The notes: generated from the letters alone by a model not told the origin. 64,000 nucleotides of DNA from Saccharomycopsis fibuligera x Saccharomycopsis cf. fibuligera (GCA_001936135.1 CP012817.1:1798001-1862000); one strand, 5' to 3'; positions 9,141 to 19,684 are shown, counted from the stretch's first letter. Program-made: numbers and translations.

Positions 9141-10781
9141 ATGTCTGCCATAAAACGTGCTAGTGACTGGGTCTGGGACTACATCAAAGTGGATGATCCA
9201 AAAGACTTTAAAGAAAAATATTCCGATTCCACAATTAACGTAGAAAGGAAGCCAAAAAAGGAAGTTAAAACTAAACTTGCTCAACTTCATGAAGTATTTT
9301 CATGGTATCCTTCTCATTATTCACCATTTGAACGTCGCTTTTTGCTCAAAGTTGATATTTGTGTGCTCCTATTTATGGCTTCAAGTTTCTATACTAAAAG
9401 GCTAGATACATCAAACGTGGCCAATGCATACGTCGCTGGAATGAAAGAAGAGCTTAATTTGAAAGGTAATGAGTTGAATTATTTCGAAACTTTTTTCAAC
9501 GTGGGTTATTGTATTTTTCAACTTCCCTTGATTTTTTTGATTGAAAGACAGGCTTTTGCTAGATATCTTCTAATCGGCTGTGAGTTCTGTTGGGGCATTT
9601 GCACATTTTGTTCAGCTGCTGCAAAAAACGCCAATCAATTATATGCAATTCGATTTTTCGTTGGTGTCAGTGAGGCTATCAGTTTCCCTGGTGCATATCT
9701 TGTCATGAGTACCTGGTATACTCCAGAAGAATTGGTAAGAAGAGCAGGTTTTTACAACTTTATGTCTGCTGTGGGGAGTGCTACATCTGGATTGCTTCAG
9801 ACTGCTTGCCGTGAGCATCTTAGTGGAGTCTTCGGCCGCAGTGGCTGGAGATGGCAATTTATTATTGATGGTGTGATTACTATTGGTTGCGCGCTTTATG
9901 GGTTTTTCCTCTTTCCAGGAACACCTGCCACAACTAGAAGATTTGGAATTTTGACTGAAGATGAATGTATATTTGCTAGAAAAAGAATGGCTAATAGAGT
10001 GGCAGTACCGAAGGATTTTGGTAAGAAAACTTTTAAGGATATATTTGCTACATGGCAGCCATACTTGCTCACTCTTCTCTGGGTTGGACATCATCAAATT
10101 AACTATGCTAATGATGTGCAATTATACGTCAAATCCAAGGTAGAAAAATACGGCAAGTCAGCACCAACAAATTACTCTTCCATTGCTAATGGGGTAGGAG
10201 CAGTGTGCGCATTCATGGTGCCGAACCTTTGTGCAGTTTATGGTCGACTTTATGTCGTTTCTGGGGTATTTTTTGTTCAATATTTTTGTAACATTTGTTT
10301 ACTTATTTGGAATATCCCAGATCGTTTGAAACTTTCAAACTATTTTTTGGAGCATGTCTTCGAAAATGGACTAGCACCAACTTTTTACGCCTGGAGTGCA
10401 AACTTGTGCAGAGATAGCGCGGAAAAGAAGGCATTTGTTCTTGCCTTGACTAATTGTCTATCTTATGCCACTCAGGCTTGGACGGTCCCTTTGCAGTGGA
10501 ATACTAAGTATGCTCCTAGGTTTAATACGGGCTATGCGGTGAATTTGGCAATTGTTATTGTGGAAACATTAACGTTTTTTATGACTTGGGCTTTGGAAAA
10601 ATGGGATCATAGGGTTATTCCAAAGCTTGCTGGGGCTAGAAATGTATATGTTGATGACAGTATTGATGTTATCAGCGTAAAAAAACATTTAAAGGCAAAC
10701 TCTGAAGAAGATGGACTCGAAAATTATGCTGACAGGAAGCACAAAAAGGATGTATCCATTTCCGCTAGGAATTTGAACTGA
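9141..10781 (+). CDS. Seo1/Fen2-type MFS transporter (ACS family), copy 3
   Basis: A 546-aa permease, the same length as the first copy and colinear throughout: MSAIK start, FSWYPSHYSPFERRFLLKVD before membrane segment 1, NAYVAGMKEELNLKGNELNY, RFFVGVSEAISFPGAY, GWRWQFIIDGV, and a C-terminal cytoplasmic tail of about 50 residues that is the most variable part. About 12 hydrophobic segments are seen. Nucleotide divergence from copy 1 is moderate overall, with some short near-identical patches (for example around 10270-10310 and 10430-10460) suggesting occasional conversion between them. The promoter carries the same Met31/32-type element. Role inferred: plasma-membrane uptake of an organic anion, possibly sulfur-containing; the tail divergence may reflect different regulation or substrate. 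Confidence 0.88.
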   Translation: MSAIKRASDWVWDYIKVDDPKDFKEKYSDSTINVERKPKKEVKTKLAQLHEVFSWYPSHYSPFERRFLLKVDICVLLFMASSFYTKRLDTSNVANAYVAGMKEELNLKGNELNYFETFFNVGYCIFQLPLIFLIERQAFARYLLIGCEFCWGICTFCSAAAKNANQLYAIRFFVGVSEAISFPGAYLVMSTWYTPEELVRRAGFYNFMSAVGSATSGLLQTACREHLSGVFGRSGWRWQFIIDGVITIGCALYGFFLFPGTPATTRRFGILTEDECIFARKRMANRVAVPKDFGKKTFKDIFATWQPYLLTLLWVGHHQINYANDVQLYVKSKVEKYGKSAPTNYSSIANGVGAVCAFMVPNLCAVYGRLYVVSGVFFVQYFCNICLLIWNIPDRLKLSNYFLEHVFENGLAPTFYAWSANLCRDSAEKKAFVLALTNCLSYATQAWTVPLQWNTKYAPRFNTGYAVNLAIVIVETLTFFMTWALEKWDHRVIPKLAGARNVYVDDSIDVISVKKHLKANSEEDGLENYADRKHKKDVSISARNLN

Positions 10782-11828
10782 CATCAACACCTTCAATAGA
10801 CGGATACTCGGCTTTTTATTTGGAATTACGTGTATATGTAGTTGTTTGTTTCTAGTTCTGCTATCCTTTCTCTCTTTCAATATATTTCCTACATTAGGTT
10901 CTTTCTCGTTGCTAGTATTGGCTGTGTTTCATTTCATTTTCTATAATCTACTGGTCTTCAATAGAATGTTGGGCAATTACACGTATCAATACGCATATAT
11001 TTGACCCTAACCAGCTCTGTTTTTCTCAGAAAGCTGATTATTACTTATGCAGCGCTGCCTCAACCTTCGAATTATAAATAGCATTTAAGTGCTTTCACAT
11101 TCATATTTCGACTAACTATAAATTACGATTGGTAACATAAGCATACAATACTCACCTCGCTCTTTTCCTATTATGACACCCTTTAAAGGATCTTCATAGG
11201 AAGTAGGACCAATATGTTTCCCTGTAGAAGGTTCCCTTTCAGGAAGTATTTTTTATTAATTTACTAGATCATTTTTGTTTGAATACTTAACCAAAAGTGA
11301 TCTTCGTTTTTTAGTTAGTTGTATAAAGTTAATACATTATGGCTTGGTCCGTCTATCAGCCGTACTATCTTTGTAATACTTTTTGTAACCATAGTTTTCA
11401 GTCAACACTATAAAGTATAAATTTGATTTATATTGAATATTTACTACAAACACCAAAATCTACGCCTAAATTTGTTACGATTGAAAGCGACCCGAAAATT
11501 TCTCTTGTCGAAAGTGCATCGCAAGCAGTCAACGTTTTAAAGTTTAGCACCTGCCCATAGGCAGTAAAAATAACGATGACATGCAGGAGCTTTTGGTTCC
11601 GTGCAATGCACTTTTTGCTCTTTGCTATAAGAACAACGTTGCTCTCTGATATGTACGTCGGAAACAAAAACAGCTGAGATAGCATTATATAAGATAGCGT
11701 CTAGTTGTATTGATTCAAGCATCCTTAAGTAGCATCTTCAGAAAGTTTTTTCCAACCTTGTTCTTTATCTGTTGAATTTATCAGGGATTGCTCTTTTTTT
11801 GACTTGCTTACTCCTCTTTTTTACTACC
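10782..11828. other. Intergenic region before the esterase gene
   Basis: No gene seen. From 11733 the frame of the downstream gene is already open and encodes a hydrophobic stretch, but has no ATG before 11829. Confidence 0.5.
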
Positions 11829-12830
11829 ATGGTGTTTCAAATAATCACTGATATCCCTGATATCAGAGCTGCTTCAAGGAAAAACTTGGACAAGAATGTG
11901 ATTAATTTTTTGAAGAAGTCTGACTTGCGGTTAGGCGCCAAGGACTCTTTTCTCAGAGAAAGAAGCCAGCATACAAAAGTTTTAGCTAATGTTCGTTTAA
12001 CTGATGAACAAAAATCAGTTAAGGTGGTTCCTCATATCGTGAATTGTCCCAGCACTTCAGACATAAACGTACGCCAGTATATACCAAAGAAAACTTCCTA
12101 TGAAGACAAGAAACTTCCTGTATTAGTATACATACATGGCGGTGGTTGGACGGTTGGTAGCTTGCCTGAGTTCGATAGCTGGTTCCGTACGTCTGCATCT
12201 CAGGGGGACTTCCAAGTGATTGCTCCTGAATATCACCTTGCTCCTGAGTGGAGATATCCAGCACAGCTTGAAGAAATTATTTCAACATTACAATGGATTA
12301 AAGATAATGCTAATATGCTTGGAATTGATAGAGACAAGATTGCTCTTGGCGGTGATTCGTGTGGCGGTAACATGACAGGAGTCTTGTGCCAAAAAGCAGT
12401 CAAAGAACCATTTGGAGTTGTTCCTCAGTTCCAAGTATTGTTTTACCCTGAGATGAAACTTCCATTTGAAGTGCCCTCTGGGGCTGAGAACTACGATACA
12501 CCGTACCTTAGAACTCAAAGTGTGTTTTTATTCGCTTGGAATATGGTACCAGAGGGTAAAAGGCATACTGATTATGATATTACTCCACTCAATGGAGACA
12601 TTCCCAAAAATTTGCCCCCAGCTTTTATAGTGACTTGTGGTTATGACCCATTGAGAGATACAGGATTGTACTACGCTCAAAAATTGCAGAAACATGGGGT
12701 ACAGGTTGAATGGCTTCACAATGAAGATCTTACACATGGGTTTTTGCAGTTTACTAACTTTTCTAATAGATGCAAAGAAACAACAATGCAATGCATCTCC
12801 CATATAAAGACAAAGTTTGATCAATTATGA
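11829..12830 (+). CDS. Alpha/beta hydrolase of the hormone-sensitive lipase type (esterase/deacetylase)
   Basis: A 333-aa serine hydrolase. It shows the oxyanion motif HGGGW at residues 103-107, the nucleophile elbow GDSCGG with Ser177, Asp273 in the DPLRD segment, and His303 in THGFLQF. This is the complete triad in the order of the hormone-sensitive lipase (block H) family, which includes arylacetamide deacetylases and bacterial-type carboxylesterases. The substrate is unknown. The first in-frame ATG is at 11829. However, the same frame is open back to 11733 and codes for a strongly hydrophobic segment (LSGIALFLTCLLLFF), like the N-terminal signal anchor of AADAC-type enzymes. The true protein may therefore start upstream through a non-AUG codon or an unseen exon. 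The gene follows the transporter cluster, but no functional link can be shown. Confidence 0.82.
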   Translation: MVFQIITDIPDIRAASRKNLDKNVINFLKKSDLRLGAKDSFLRERSQHTKVLANVRLTDEQKSVKVVPHIVNCPSTSDINVRQYIPKKTSYEDKKLPVLVYIHGGGWTVGSLPEFDSWFRTSASQGDFQVIAPEYHLAPEWRYPAQLEEIISTLQWIKDNANMLGIDRDKIALGGDSCGGNMTGVLCQKAVKEPFGVVPQFQVLFYPEMKLPFEVPSGAENYDTPYLRTQSVFLFAWNMVPEGKRHTDYDITPLNGDIPKNLPPAFIVTCGYDPLRDTGLYYAQKLQKHGVQVEWLHNEDLTHGFLQFTNFSNRCKETTMQCISHIKTKFDQL

Positions 12831-13812
12831 AATTATTCTAATGTGCCGTGTAGTTATTTTATTGCTCTAGTATTTGGAGATTCCGCTTTTAGGTATTTTG
12901 TGTCTTACAATATCACTCGTTTGTTAATTGTAACTGCGTAAATATGATCGTTTTGTTAACGACTTCTCCGAGTAGACAATCCATAGATCATTTCACAGAA
13001 ATTCTATCAACACAGAGCTTGATTTAATATGCTAAGAAATATTAAGAACTCTAATGATACATCAAGAGGCGATCACAGACATTAGATAGTAGTTCTGGCC
13101 CCAAAGAGCCACGTGAAAGGAACATTGTGCCCCAATTCACATACTGAAGAACGTCCGGTATATGGGTCGTTTTGTGATTTTTGCTTGCTACGAATTAGTG
13201 TCTATACTGTAAAATCAAGGTCTGCTTAGGGAAAGGGGCAGTACTGCAGCCAGAAAATCTTCCAGGGCTGAAGGTCAACTAAAAAACTGAGTAGAAGAAT
13301 AAAAGAAAGCCCACTTTTATAAAATTAGGAACAAATTTGAAGTTTTATGGTCAAAAGCCAAACAATATATTACCAGTAATACTTTAAATAACAGTAATGT
13401 GTTATAGTCCACCAAAATGGGTTAACTTTGAGTTGTTATGCTTGAGCACCAATAAGCATTTTGACGCATTATTGCGCAGTGCGGTATAGAAAATTCTAGA
13501 AAAACCGCGCTCGCAACCGGTGGCGGCCCGGTTAGCGAGCTGCCGCGTGACCCGGCTGTTTTTACACTTTTTCTTTACTTTCTTTTGCCCGCAGAACATG
13601 CTGGAATCTTTGCAGTGAAAAAAGCGAAGAAGACGGAGAGACTGAAAACAATAAAATAGGAAAAAAAATTTTTTCTACTAACGCTGAACTTTTCTTTCTT
13701 GTTTTTTTTGTGACATTTGCTTCTGAGTTTTTGTTAAATAACTGGTAATTAGACTCGGTTTAGTTTAAACATTCTTCACACAATACAACAATCATCATCA
13801 ACACAATCAAAA
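12831..13812 (+). other. SSC1 upstream region
   Basis: No gene seen. It contains CACGTG at 13110-13115, a perfect heat-shock element at 13489-13501, and A/T tracts near 13660 before the start codon. Confidence 0.6.
13489..13501 (+). promoter_or_regulatory. Heat-shock element (Hsf1 site) of SSC1
   Basis: GAAaaTTCtaGAA is three perfect alternating nGAAn units, the canonical binding site of heat-shock factor, about 310 bp before the SSC1 ATG. SSC1 is a known Hsf1 target in S. cerevisiae. Confidence 0.75.
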
Positions 13813-15753
13813 ATGTTTTCTAGAGCAATTAGACAACAATCTAAGGTGTTCCAACACCAAGCTAAGAGATTCAACTCTGAAAAAGTCAAGGGTGCCGTGA
13901 TTGGTATCGATTTGGGTACCACAAACTCTGCCGTTGCTATCATGGAAGGCAAGATCCCTAAGATTATTGAAAACGCTGAAGGTGCTAGAACTACTCCTTC
14001 TGTTGTTGCCTTCACCAAGGAAGGTGAAAGATTGGTCGGTATTCCAGCTAAACGTCAAGCTGTTGTCAATCCGGAGAACACCTTGTTTGCCACTAAGCGT
14101 CTCATTGGTAGAAGATTCGAAGACCAAGAAGTTCAAAAGGACATCAACCAAGTTCCATACAAGATTGTTAAGCACAGCAATGGTGATGCTTGGTTAGAAG
14201 CTAGAGGTGAAAGATATTCTCCAGCTCAAATAGGTGGTTTTGTCTTGAATAAGATGAAGGAAACCGCTGATGCTTACTTGGGTAAAGCTGTTAACAATGC
14301 GGTTGTTACTGTTCCAGCTTATTTCAATGATGCTCAAAGACAAGCCACTAAAGACGCTGGTCAAATTGTTGGTTTGAATGTGTTGAGAGTTGTTAACGAA
14401 CCAACTGCTGCTGCTTTGGCTTACGGCTTGGAGAAAGCTGACGCTAAGGTTGTTGCTGTTTTTGACTTGGGTGGTGGTACTTTCGATATCTCTATCTTGG
14501 ATATTGACAATGGTGTCTTTGAAGTCAAATCCACCAACGGTGACACTCACTTAGGTGGTGAAGATTTTGATATTTCTTTGGTCAGATACATTGTTGAACA
14601 ATTTAAGAAAGAATCTGGTATCGACCTTGGTAAAGACAGAATGGCCATTCAAAGAATCAGAGAAGCTTCTGAAAAGGCTAAAATTGAATTGTCTTCTACC
14701 AAGCAAACTGAAGTTAACTTGCCTTTCATTACTGCAGATGCTTCCGGTCCAAAACACATTAACTTGAAAATTACTAGAGCTCAGTTCGAAGGTTTGGTTG
14801 ATGGTTTGATTAAGAAGACCATTTCCCCATGTAACAAGGCTCTTAAAGATGCTTCATTGTCCACTTCTGATGTCAATGAAGTGATCTTGGTTGGTGGTAT
14901 GTCTAGAATGCCAAAGGTCGTTGACACTGTCAAATCTATCTTCAACAGAGAACCATCTAAGTCTGTTAACCCAGATGAAGCTGTTGCCATTGGTGCTGCT
15001 ATTCAAGGTGCTGTTTTGGCCGGTGAAGTTACTGATGTCCTTTTGTTGGATGTTACCCCATTGTCCCTCGGTATTGAAACCTTGGGTGGTGTTTTTACTA
15101 GATTGATTCCAAGAAACACTACTATTCCAACCAAGAAATCTCAAATCTTTTCTACTGCTGCTGAAGGACAAACTTCTGTTGAAATCAGAGTTTTCCAAGG
15201 TGAAAGAGAATTGGTCAGAGACAACAAATTGATTGGTAACTTTACTTTGAGTGGTATTCCACCAGCTCCAAAGGGTGTTCCACAAATTGAAGTCACTTTT
15301 GACATTGACGCTGATGGTATCATTAACGTTTCTGCTAGAGACAAGGCCTCTAACAAGGATGCTTCTATTACTGTTGCTGGTTCTTCTGGTTTGTCTGATG
15401 CTGAAATTGAAAAGATGGTTAACGATGCTGAAAAATTCAAGGAACAAGATCAAGCTAGAAAAGAAGCTATTGAAGTCGCTAACAGTGCTGATCAAAGAGC
15501 TAACGACACTGAAAAATCTTTGAATGAGTTCAAGGAAAAATTGGACTTGGAATCTCCAGAAGTCAAATCTTTGAAGGAAAAGATTGCTTCTATCAGAGAA
15601 ACTGTTGCTAGAGCTCAAAGTGGTGAAGAAGTTGACTCTCAAGCTTTGAAGACTCAAACTGAAGAATTGACTAAGGAATCTATGGAAGTTTTCAGTAAAT
15701 TGTACAAGGACCAATCTAACAACAACGCTGGTCAAGAGGAAAACAAAAACTAA
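13813..15753 (+). CDS. SSC1: Mitochondrial Hsp70 (Ssc1)
   Basis: A 646-aa DnaK-type chaperone of the mitochondrial matrix; it drives presequence translocation with Tim44 and folds imported proteins. Residues 1 to about 27 ([10 protein letters not shown]…KRFNS) form an Arg/Ser-rich presequence without acidic residues. The ATPase domain follows with [16 protein letters not shown] (about 31-46), FDLGGGTFD near 218 and VGGMSRMP near 360. The linker [18 protein letters not shown] is near 407-424, then the substrate-binding domain and a charged helical lid with an Asn-rich end. The length fits the family (654 aa in S. cerevisiae). Codon use is strongly biased to yeast-optimal codons (TTG, AGA, GGT), unlike its neighbours, as expected for a very highly expressed gene. 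A heat-shock element lies upstream. The start is the first ATG, in an A-rich context. Confidence 0.97.
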   Translation: MFSRAIRQQSKVFQHQAKRFNSEKVKGAVIGIDLGTTNSAVAIMEGKIPKIIENAEGARTTPSVVAFTKEGERLVGIPAKRQAVVNPENTLFATKRLIGRRFEDQEVQKDINQVPYKIVKHSNGDAWLEARGERYSPAQIGGFVLNKMKETADAYLGKAVNNAVVTVPAYFNDAQRQATKDAGQIVGLNVLRVVNEPTAAALAYGLEKADAKVVAVFDLGGGTFDISILDIDNGVFEVKSTNGDTHLGGEDFDISLVRYIVEQFKKESGIDLGKDRMAIQRIREASEKAKIELSSTKQTEVNLPFITADASGPKHINLKITRAQFEGLVDGLIKKTISPCNKALKDASLSTSDVNEVILVGGMSRMPKVVDTVKSIFNREPSKSVNPDEAVAIGAAIQGAVLAGEVTDVLLLDVTPLSLGIETLGGVFTRLIPRNTTIPTKKSQIFSTAAEGQTSVEIRVFQGERELVRDNKLIGNFTLSGIPPAPKGVPQIEVTFDIDADGIINVSARDKASNKDASITVAGSSGLSDAEIEKMVNDAEKFKEQDQARKEAIEVANSADQRANDTEKSLNEFKEKLDLESPEVKSLKEKIASIRETVARAQSGEEVDSQALKTQTEELTKESMEVFSKLYKDQSNNNAGQEENKN

Positions 15754-16049
15754 GGACATATTTTCTGAATTGGAAATTAATTCCTGATCTGATTGTTTGG
15801 TTTTAAATTTTTTGTTGTTTATGATGAGAAATGATTAAAAAAAACGGCTAACTGTCTACCGGCGCCTTTTCTTGTGTTTAGTTTAATTTTATCTATTTAT
15901 ATTTTACTCTTTTTGTTTTCATATTTTTTCGTTTCTTGACTAATTCTTTTTTCTGTAAATATTATTGTTTAGTCAAGTACAGTGGAACATAGTTCAACTA
16001 ATTTATAGTGAGTATTCAAAAAGCATATTGTAGATAATGATTATAAGAG

Positions 16050-16234
16050 ACCGACAAAATTAATTAGTCAGATTCATTGGTTAAACACTTAGCCAGTAAT
16101 TTTGATGACCTATACTTGAGAAATAGATGTACGGGCGGGAATTATAGAAAAATAGTATACGTTTAAATGTGAATAAGGGAATGTAAATCAGGATAGTAGA
16201 AATAATAAACAACCTAAGCACCAAATAGCAAGTT
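16050..16234 (+). repeat. Inverted repeat, left arm (185 bp)
   Basis: The reverse complement matches 16493-16677 at 183 of 185 positions (the mismatches are in gattcattgg versus gatttattag). It lies about 300 bp after the SSC1 stop. Confidence 0.97.
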
Positions 16235-16420
16235 AGTATCCAGATATAAAGTATCTAAATAGCAATGGCACCACATAAGGTATATAATTCTAATTTTATA
16301 GTTAAGAGAAACGAACTGTTAAATCTGCCTACCAATAGAATTTACTGTACGGATGCGAGTTAATCAGCGCGCATAGTAAAATCAGGTTGGTGTATTGCAT
16401 TACACTAGAAAAAAACATTG

Positions 16421-16434
16421 ACGCGTTGACGCGT
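16421..16434. promoter_or_regulatory. Tandem MluI cell-cycle boxes (MCB) for PRI2
   Basis: ACGCGT occurs twice, at 16421-16426 and 16429-16434, within a repeated TTGACGCG. MCB pairs bind MBF (Mbp1-Swi6 in S. cerevisiae) and drive G1/S transcription of DNA replication genes including primase subunits. They lie about 285 bp before the PRI2 ATG, inside the spacer of the inverted repeat. Confidence 0.75.
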
Positions 16435-16492
16435 CTTTTTTTTTATTTTTCTTTTTTAATATGTTATTTCTAATAGTTTATTTAGCATTCAA

Positions 16493-16677
16493 AACTTGCT
16501 ATTTGGTGCTTAGGTTGTTTATTATTTCTACTATCCTGATTTACATTCCCTTATTCACATTTAAACGTATACTATTTTTCTATAATTCCCGCCCGTACAT
16601 CTATTTCTCAAGTATAGGTCATCAAAATTACTGGCTAAGTGTTTAACTAATAAATCTGACTAATTAATTTTGTCGGT
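16493..16677 (-). repeat. Inverted repeat, right arm (185 bp)
   Basis: Partner of 16050-16234. It ends 40 bp before the PRI2 start codon, so it probably contains the PRI2 core promoter or 5' UTR. Confidence 0.97.
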
Positions 16678-16717
16678 GTCATATAATATCTAACTTACAC
16701 ATTGAATAGCCACTCCA

Positions 16718-18310
16718 ATGTTCAACAAAACTAAAAGAATTAGAACCACTGCAGGGAGAAGAAACTTTGAAGCAAACCCAATAAAACTTTACTCTAGCAA
16801 TGAATCTCTTTCATCGCTTTATCAAACACGACTTTCAAGTTATACATTCCCACCAATAAACGAAATTACTTTAGAAGAATTTGAAAAGTGGGCCATAGAT
16901 CGATCCAAGGTACTTATTGAGATCGAAAGCTGTCTAGCTCGCGGTAAATCCGTTAAAGAAATTCAAGCAGAATTAAAGCCATTGCTTACAAAATACTTGC
17001 CTTTGTCATCATTCAATGGTAAAAATGAGCCTCAAATCATCGCGGAAAGAGTTAAAGATCACTATTCACATTTTATTCTAAGGTTGGCATTTTCTAGAAA
17101 TCAAGAGCTTAGAGATAGATTTTTGAAGGCTGAAGTGATGCTTTTCAAAATTAGATATTTGTCTTTGCCAAGTCAGGAACAGTCAGAATTTGTCAAGACT
17201 TTAGATATTGCTTTCGAAAAAGTTGGAGAAAATGAAAAGCAAGCACTTCAAACAGAATTATTCGATACTAGTTATGCTAATATTTTGTTTCATTTAAAAT
17301 CAAACATTGATGTTAGTTCTGGAGCACTGGTTAATAGTCAAACTGTTAAACAACAATTCAATAAGGAAACATTTATCAAAGTGGAGTTTGATAATGTTAC
17401 TGATTTGATTGCTAACAGAACAGTTTTTTTAAAAAACGGGTATGCTTATTTGCTTTCTTCGCAAACGTTGACGTTGATAGTGAATGAATTTTCCAGAAAG
17501 TTGCAAGCCTCGTTAGTGAAAACGTCATACATTTATCCTCGTCTCGATGAAGATGATCGTCTTTTACCTATCTTGAACCATCTTTCTTCGAATTACACAT
17601 CCCTCGAATACCAACCAGACTATTCAATTGCTAGTGGCGAATATAGTGATATTAATGCGGAATCAGTGACATCAGTACCAATCATGAAACATTTCCCCCT
17701 AGAGATGAGAGTTTTAATGAAGGCCCTAATGCGTGAAAACCATTTAAAATATCTAGGCCGTACCCAGTTAACATTGTTTTTAAAAGGCATTGGCTTAAAC
17801 GTTGACGAAAGTGTGAAATTTTTCAGCAAATGGTTCACTCTTAACGGTAAACTAACGGTAGAAAAGTTCAACAAAGAATACAAGTACAATATTCGGCACT
17901 GTTATGGTCTTGAAGGGTCGCGTATAAACTACAAGCCATGGGACTATGCGACAATTCTATCCAAGCCAAAACCATCAAGAAATGAATATCATGGTCTTGT
18001 ATATCGTGATTTGAGACCAGAAGCTTTGGTTAGTGAGTTGAAAGAAATAGGGATAACTGATCAGTATGACTTGACGGCGATTTTAGACGATTGCGAAAAG
18101 GGAAACTATATGGTGGCAATTACTAGGGTGTTTGAAATAACTCATAAGGATGAGCTTGAAAAAAGCAAGTACAAATTTGAGGGAAGTCATATAACTCATC
18201 CAAATTTATGGTTTGATAGATCTAGACAGTTGGAAAGAATGCTAACCGATAGCAGTAATCAAAATGCAACTGCTACTGGAGTAACTGGTTCGCAGAGATC
18301 GTTGTCTTGA
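16718..18310 (+). CDS. PRI2: DNA primase large subunit Pri2, lacking the Fe-S cysteines
   Basis: A 530-aa regulatory subunit of DNA primase in the DNA polymerase alpha-primase complex, matching S. cerevisiae Pri2 (528 aa) over its full length. N-terminal domain: ITLEEFEKWAIDR near 50-62, LIEIESCLARGKS near 66-78, DHYSHFILRL near 114-123, DEDDRLLPILNHLSS near 277-291. C-terminal domain: ENHLKYLGRTQLTLFLKGIGL near 340-360, the primer/template-binding helices, then RHCYGLEG.RINYKPWD near 393-409. Oddity: the four cysteines that hold the [4Fe-4S] cluster in other eukaryotes (336, 417, 434 and 474 in S. cerevisiae) are here Glu329, Tyr410, Leu427 and Ile468, although the residues around each are conserved. 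The gene is otherwise undamaged and has G1/S (MCB) boxes upstream, so it is probably expressed. It is either a cluster-free primase subunit or a diverged paralogue. Confidence 0.93.
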   Translation: MFNKTKRIRTTAGRRNFEANPIKLYSSNESLSSLYQTRLSSYTFPPINEITLEEFEKWAIDRSKVLIEIESCLARGKSVKEIQAELKPLLTKYLPLSSFNGKNEPQIIAERVKDHYSHFILRLAFSRNQELRDRFLKAEVMLFKIRYLSLPSQEQSEFVKTLDIAFEKVGENEKQALQTELFDTSYANILFHLKSNIDVSSGALVNSQTVKQQFNKETFIKVEFDNVTDLIANRTVFLKNGYAYLLSSQTLTLIVNEFSRKLQASLVKTSYIYPRLDEDDRLLPILNHLSSNYTSLEYQPDYSIASGEYSDINAESVTSVPIMKHFPLEMRVLMKALMRENHLKYLGRTQLTLFLKGIGLNVDESVKFFSKWFTLNGKLTVEKFNKEYKYNIRHCYGLEGSRINYKPWDYATILSKPKPSRNEYHGLVYRDLRPEALVSELKEIGITDQYDLTAILDDCEKGNYMVAITRVFEITHKDELEKSKYKFEGSHITHPNLWFDRSRQLERMLTDSSNQNATATGVTGSQRSLS

Positions 18311-19639
18311 TGTTAGCATTGGCTACGGCGTTTTAGATACATGGCTAGTTTTTTTAATTGTAATACACATGTGATTTGATAGAAAAAACACAGGTTAAAG
18401 AAGACTAAGTCGAGAAAAGAGACGGCGCAACAGTAGCTCTTCTGATCAGTCTAGAACGTCAATAAATTTCGCTCAACCACGCGGCTGGAGCCTATTAATG
18501 CGATTTCCATGTCGGTGTTTTAATTGTTTGCAGGGTCCGCAAACTAAATTAATAAACCCCATTATAAGTCGCTTTACTTGGACAACGGTTTACAAGAATA
18601 CTTAGAAACCCCGGCCCTCAAACTAGGAATGCGTAACCCCATCTGGGTAGACGTGCCGCTAGCATATCAAGTGACATTCGATACAAATGGAGTAAAATAA
18701 GCATGTTATGCACATGTGCGTTAGTTTTGAAATTAAGTGAATTTTTTTATTAAATATCAGTTTTCAACTTAGTTTGGCTAGGCTATGAAGCCATATAATG
18801 CAGTATAATTAGCTTTGTATATGTACATAAGTCATCTTGTAATATTATTAACAAAGGCAGAATAGAATGAATGTGTGCCATGCAGCGTAAAGGTTGTGAA
18901 ATTATGGTGTAAGGGTGAACACTCTCAACATCACAGCCACCACCAACAGTATCAGAAGCAGTAATAGACGAGCAAAATAATCATCGCCATTTGACTCAGA
19001 GAGCGCGAGTGCGATTGTTCGTTTGGGAAGGTAGCTTGTAATTAATGTTGATGAAAAAACGATAAAGAAAAAAACGAAAAAAAAAGACTGAAGAGAAACC
19101 TTTTAAAATATAGTGACATTGAAAGTCTCCAACTACCAACATTTAGTTGCTCTCAGGTGGTCCTGGATATAATTTTGCTGCTTTGCTGAAAGCGTACGAA
19201 GATAATCTGAAATCACAAGCTGAGTTTTACAACCGTTCAAAATTGTCCTCCTTTACTTTCAAAGCCGTGCCTTATGGTCTGCTTGATAACAGAATTGCAT
19301 TTGTTCATTTTTTTTGCGAAAATTACCAAGAGCGATGCTGAAAGCAATGCAGCAACTTAGAAGGTTCCACGTCAAGAGATAAAAGCAACACATTAAAAAG
19401 TGGTATTTGGCAACCAAAGAAATTTTGGAGGCTCAAGTCACTAGAAAAAGAAAAGCCCATTCGGATAATTTGGTATTTCTACGTGCTACAAAAATATGCG
19501 GTTTCTTTCTTTTTTTGGACGGAAACGAAGTTGGTTGCCCTTCAACCACGTTTTTGGCTAGAGAGTACTGAAGACATTCTCTTCCTCTGTTGCGTATAGC
19601 TCTTTTTAGTTTTGATTCACCGAATATAGGCTTAGACTT

Positions 19640-19684
<45 letters not shown>

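Larger units (their letters stand above)
15754..16717. other. SSC1-PRI2 intergenic region with large inverted repeat
   Basis: No protein gene. It is dominated by two 185-bp inverted arms and a 258-bp spacer that carries the PRI2 MCB boxes (separate entries). A 61-codon frame (16461-16646) inside the right arm looks random. Confidence 0.7.

Noticed and set aside
14854-15759. 301-codon frame antisense to SSC1
   Set aside because: A shadow of the extreme codon bias of SSC1: it is rich in Ser/Phe/Leu/Asn, with no family match.
16050-16677. Regional centromere flanked by inverted repeats
   Set aside because: Known inverted-repeat centromeres in this group are several kilobases long; this structure spans only 628 bp and includes a gene promoter.
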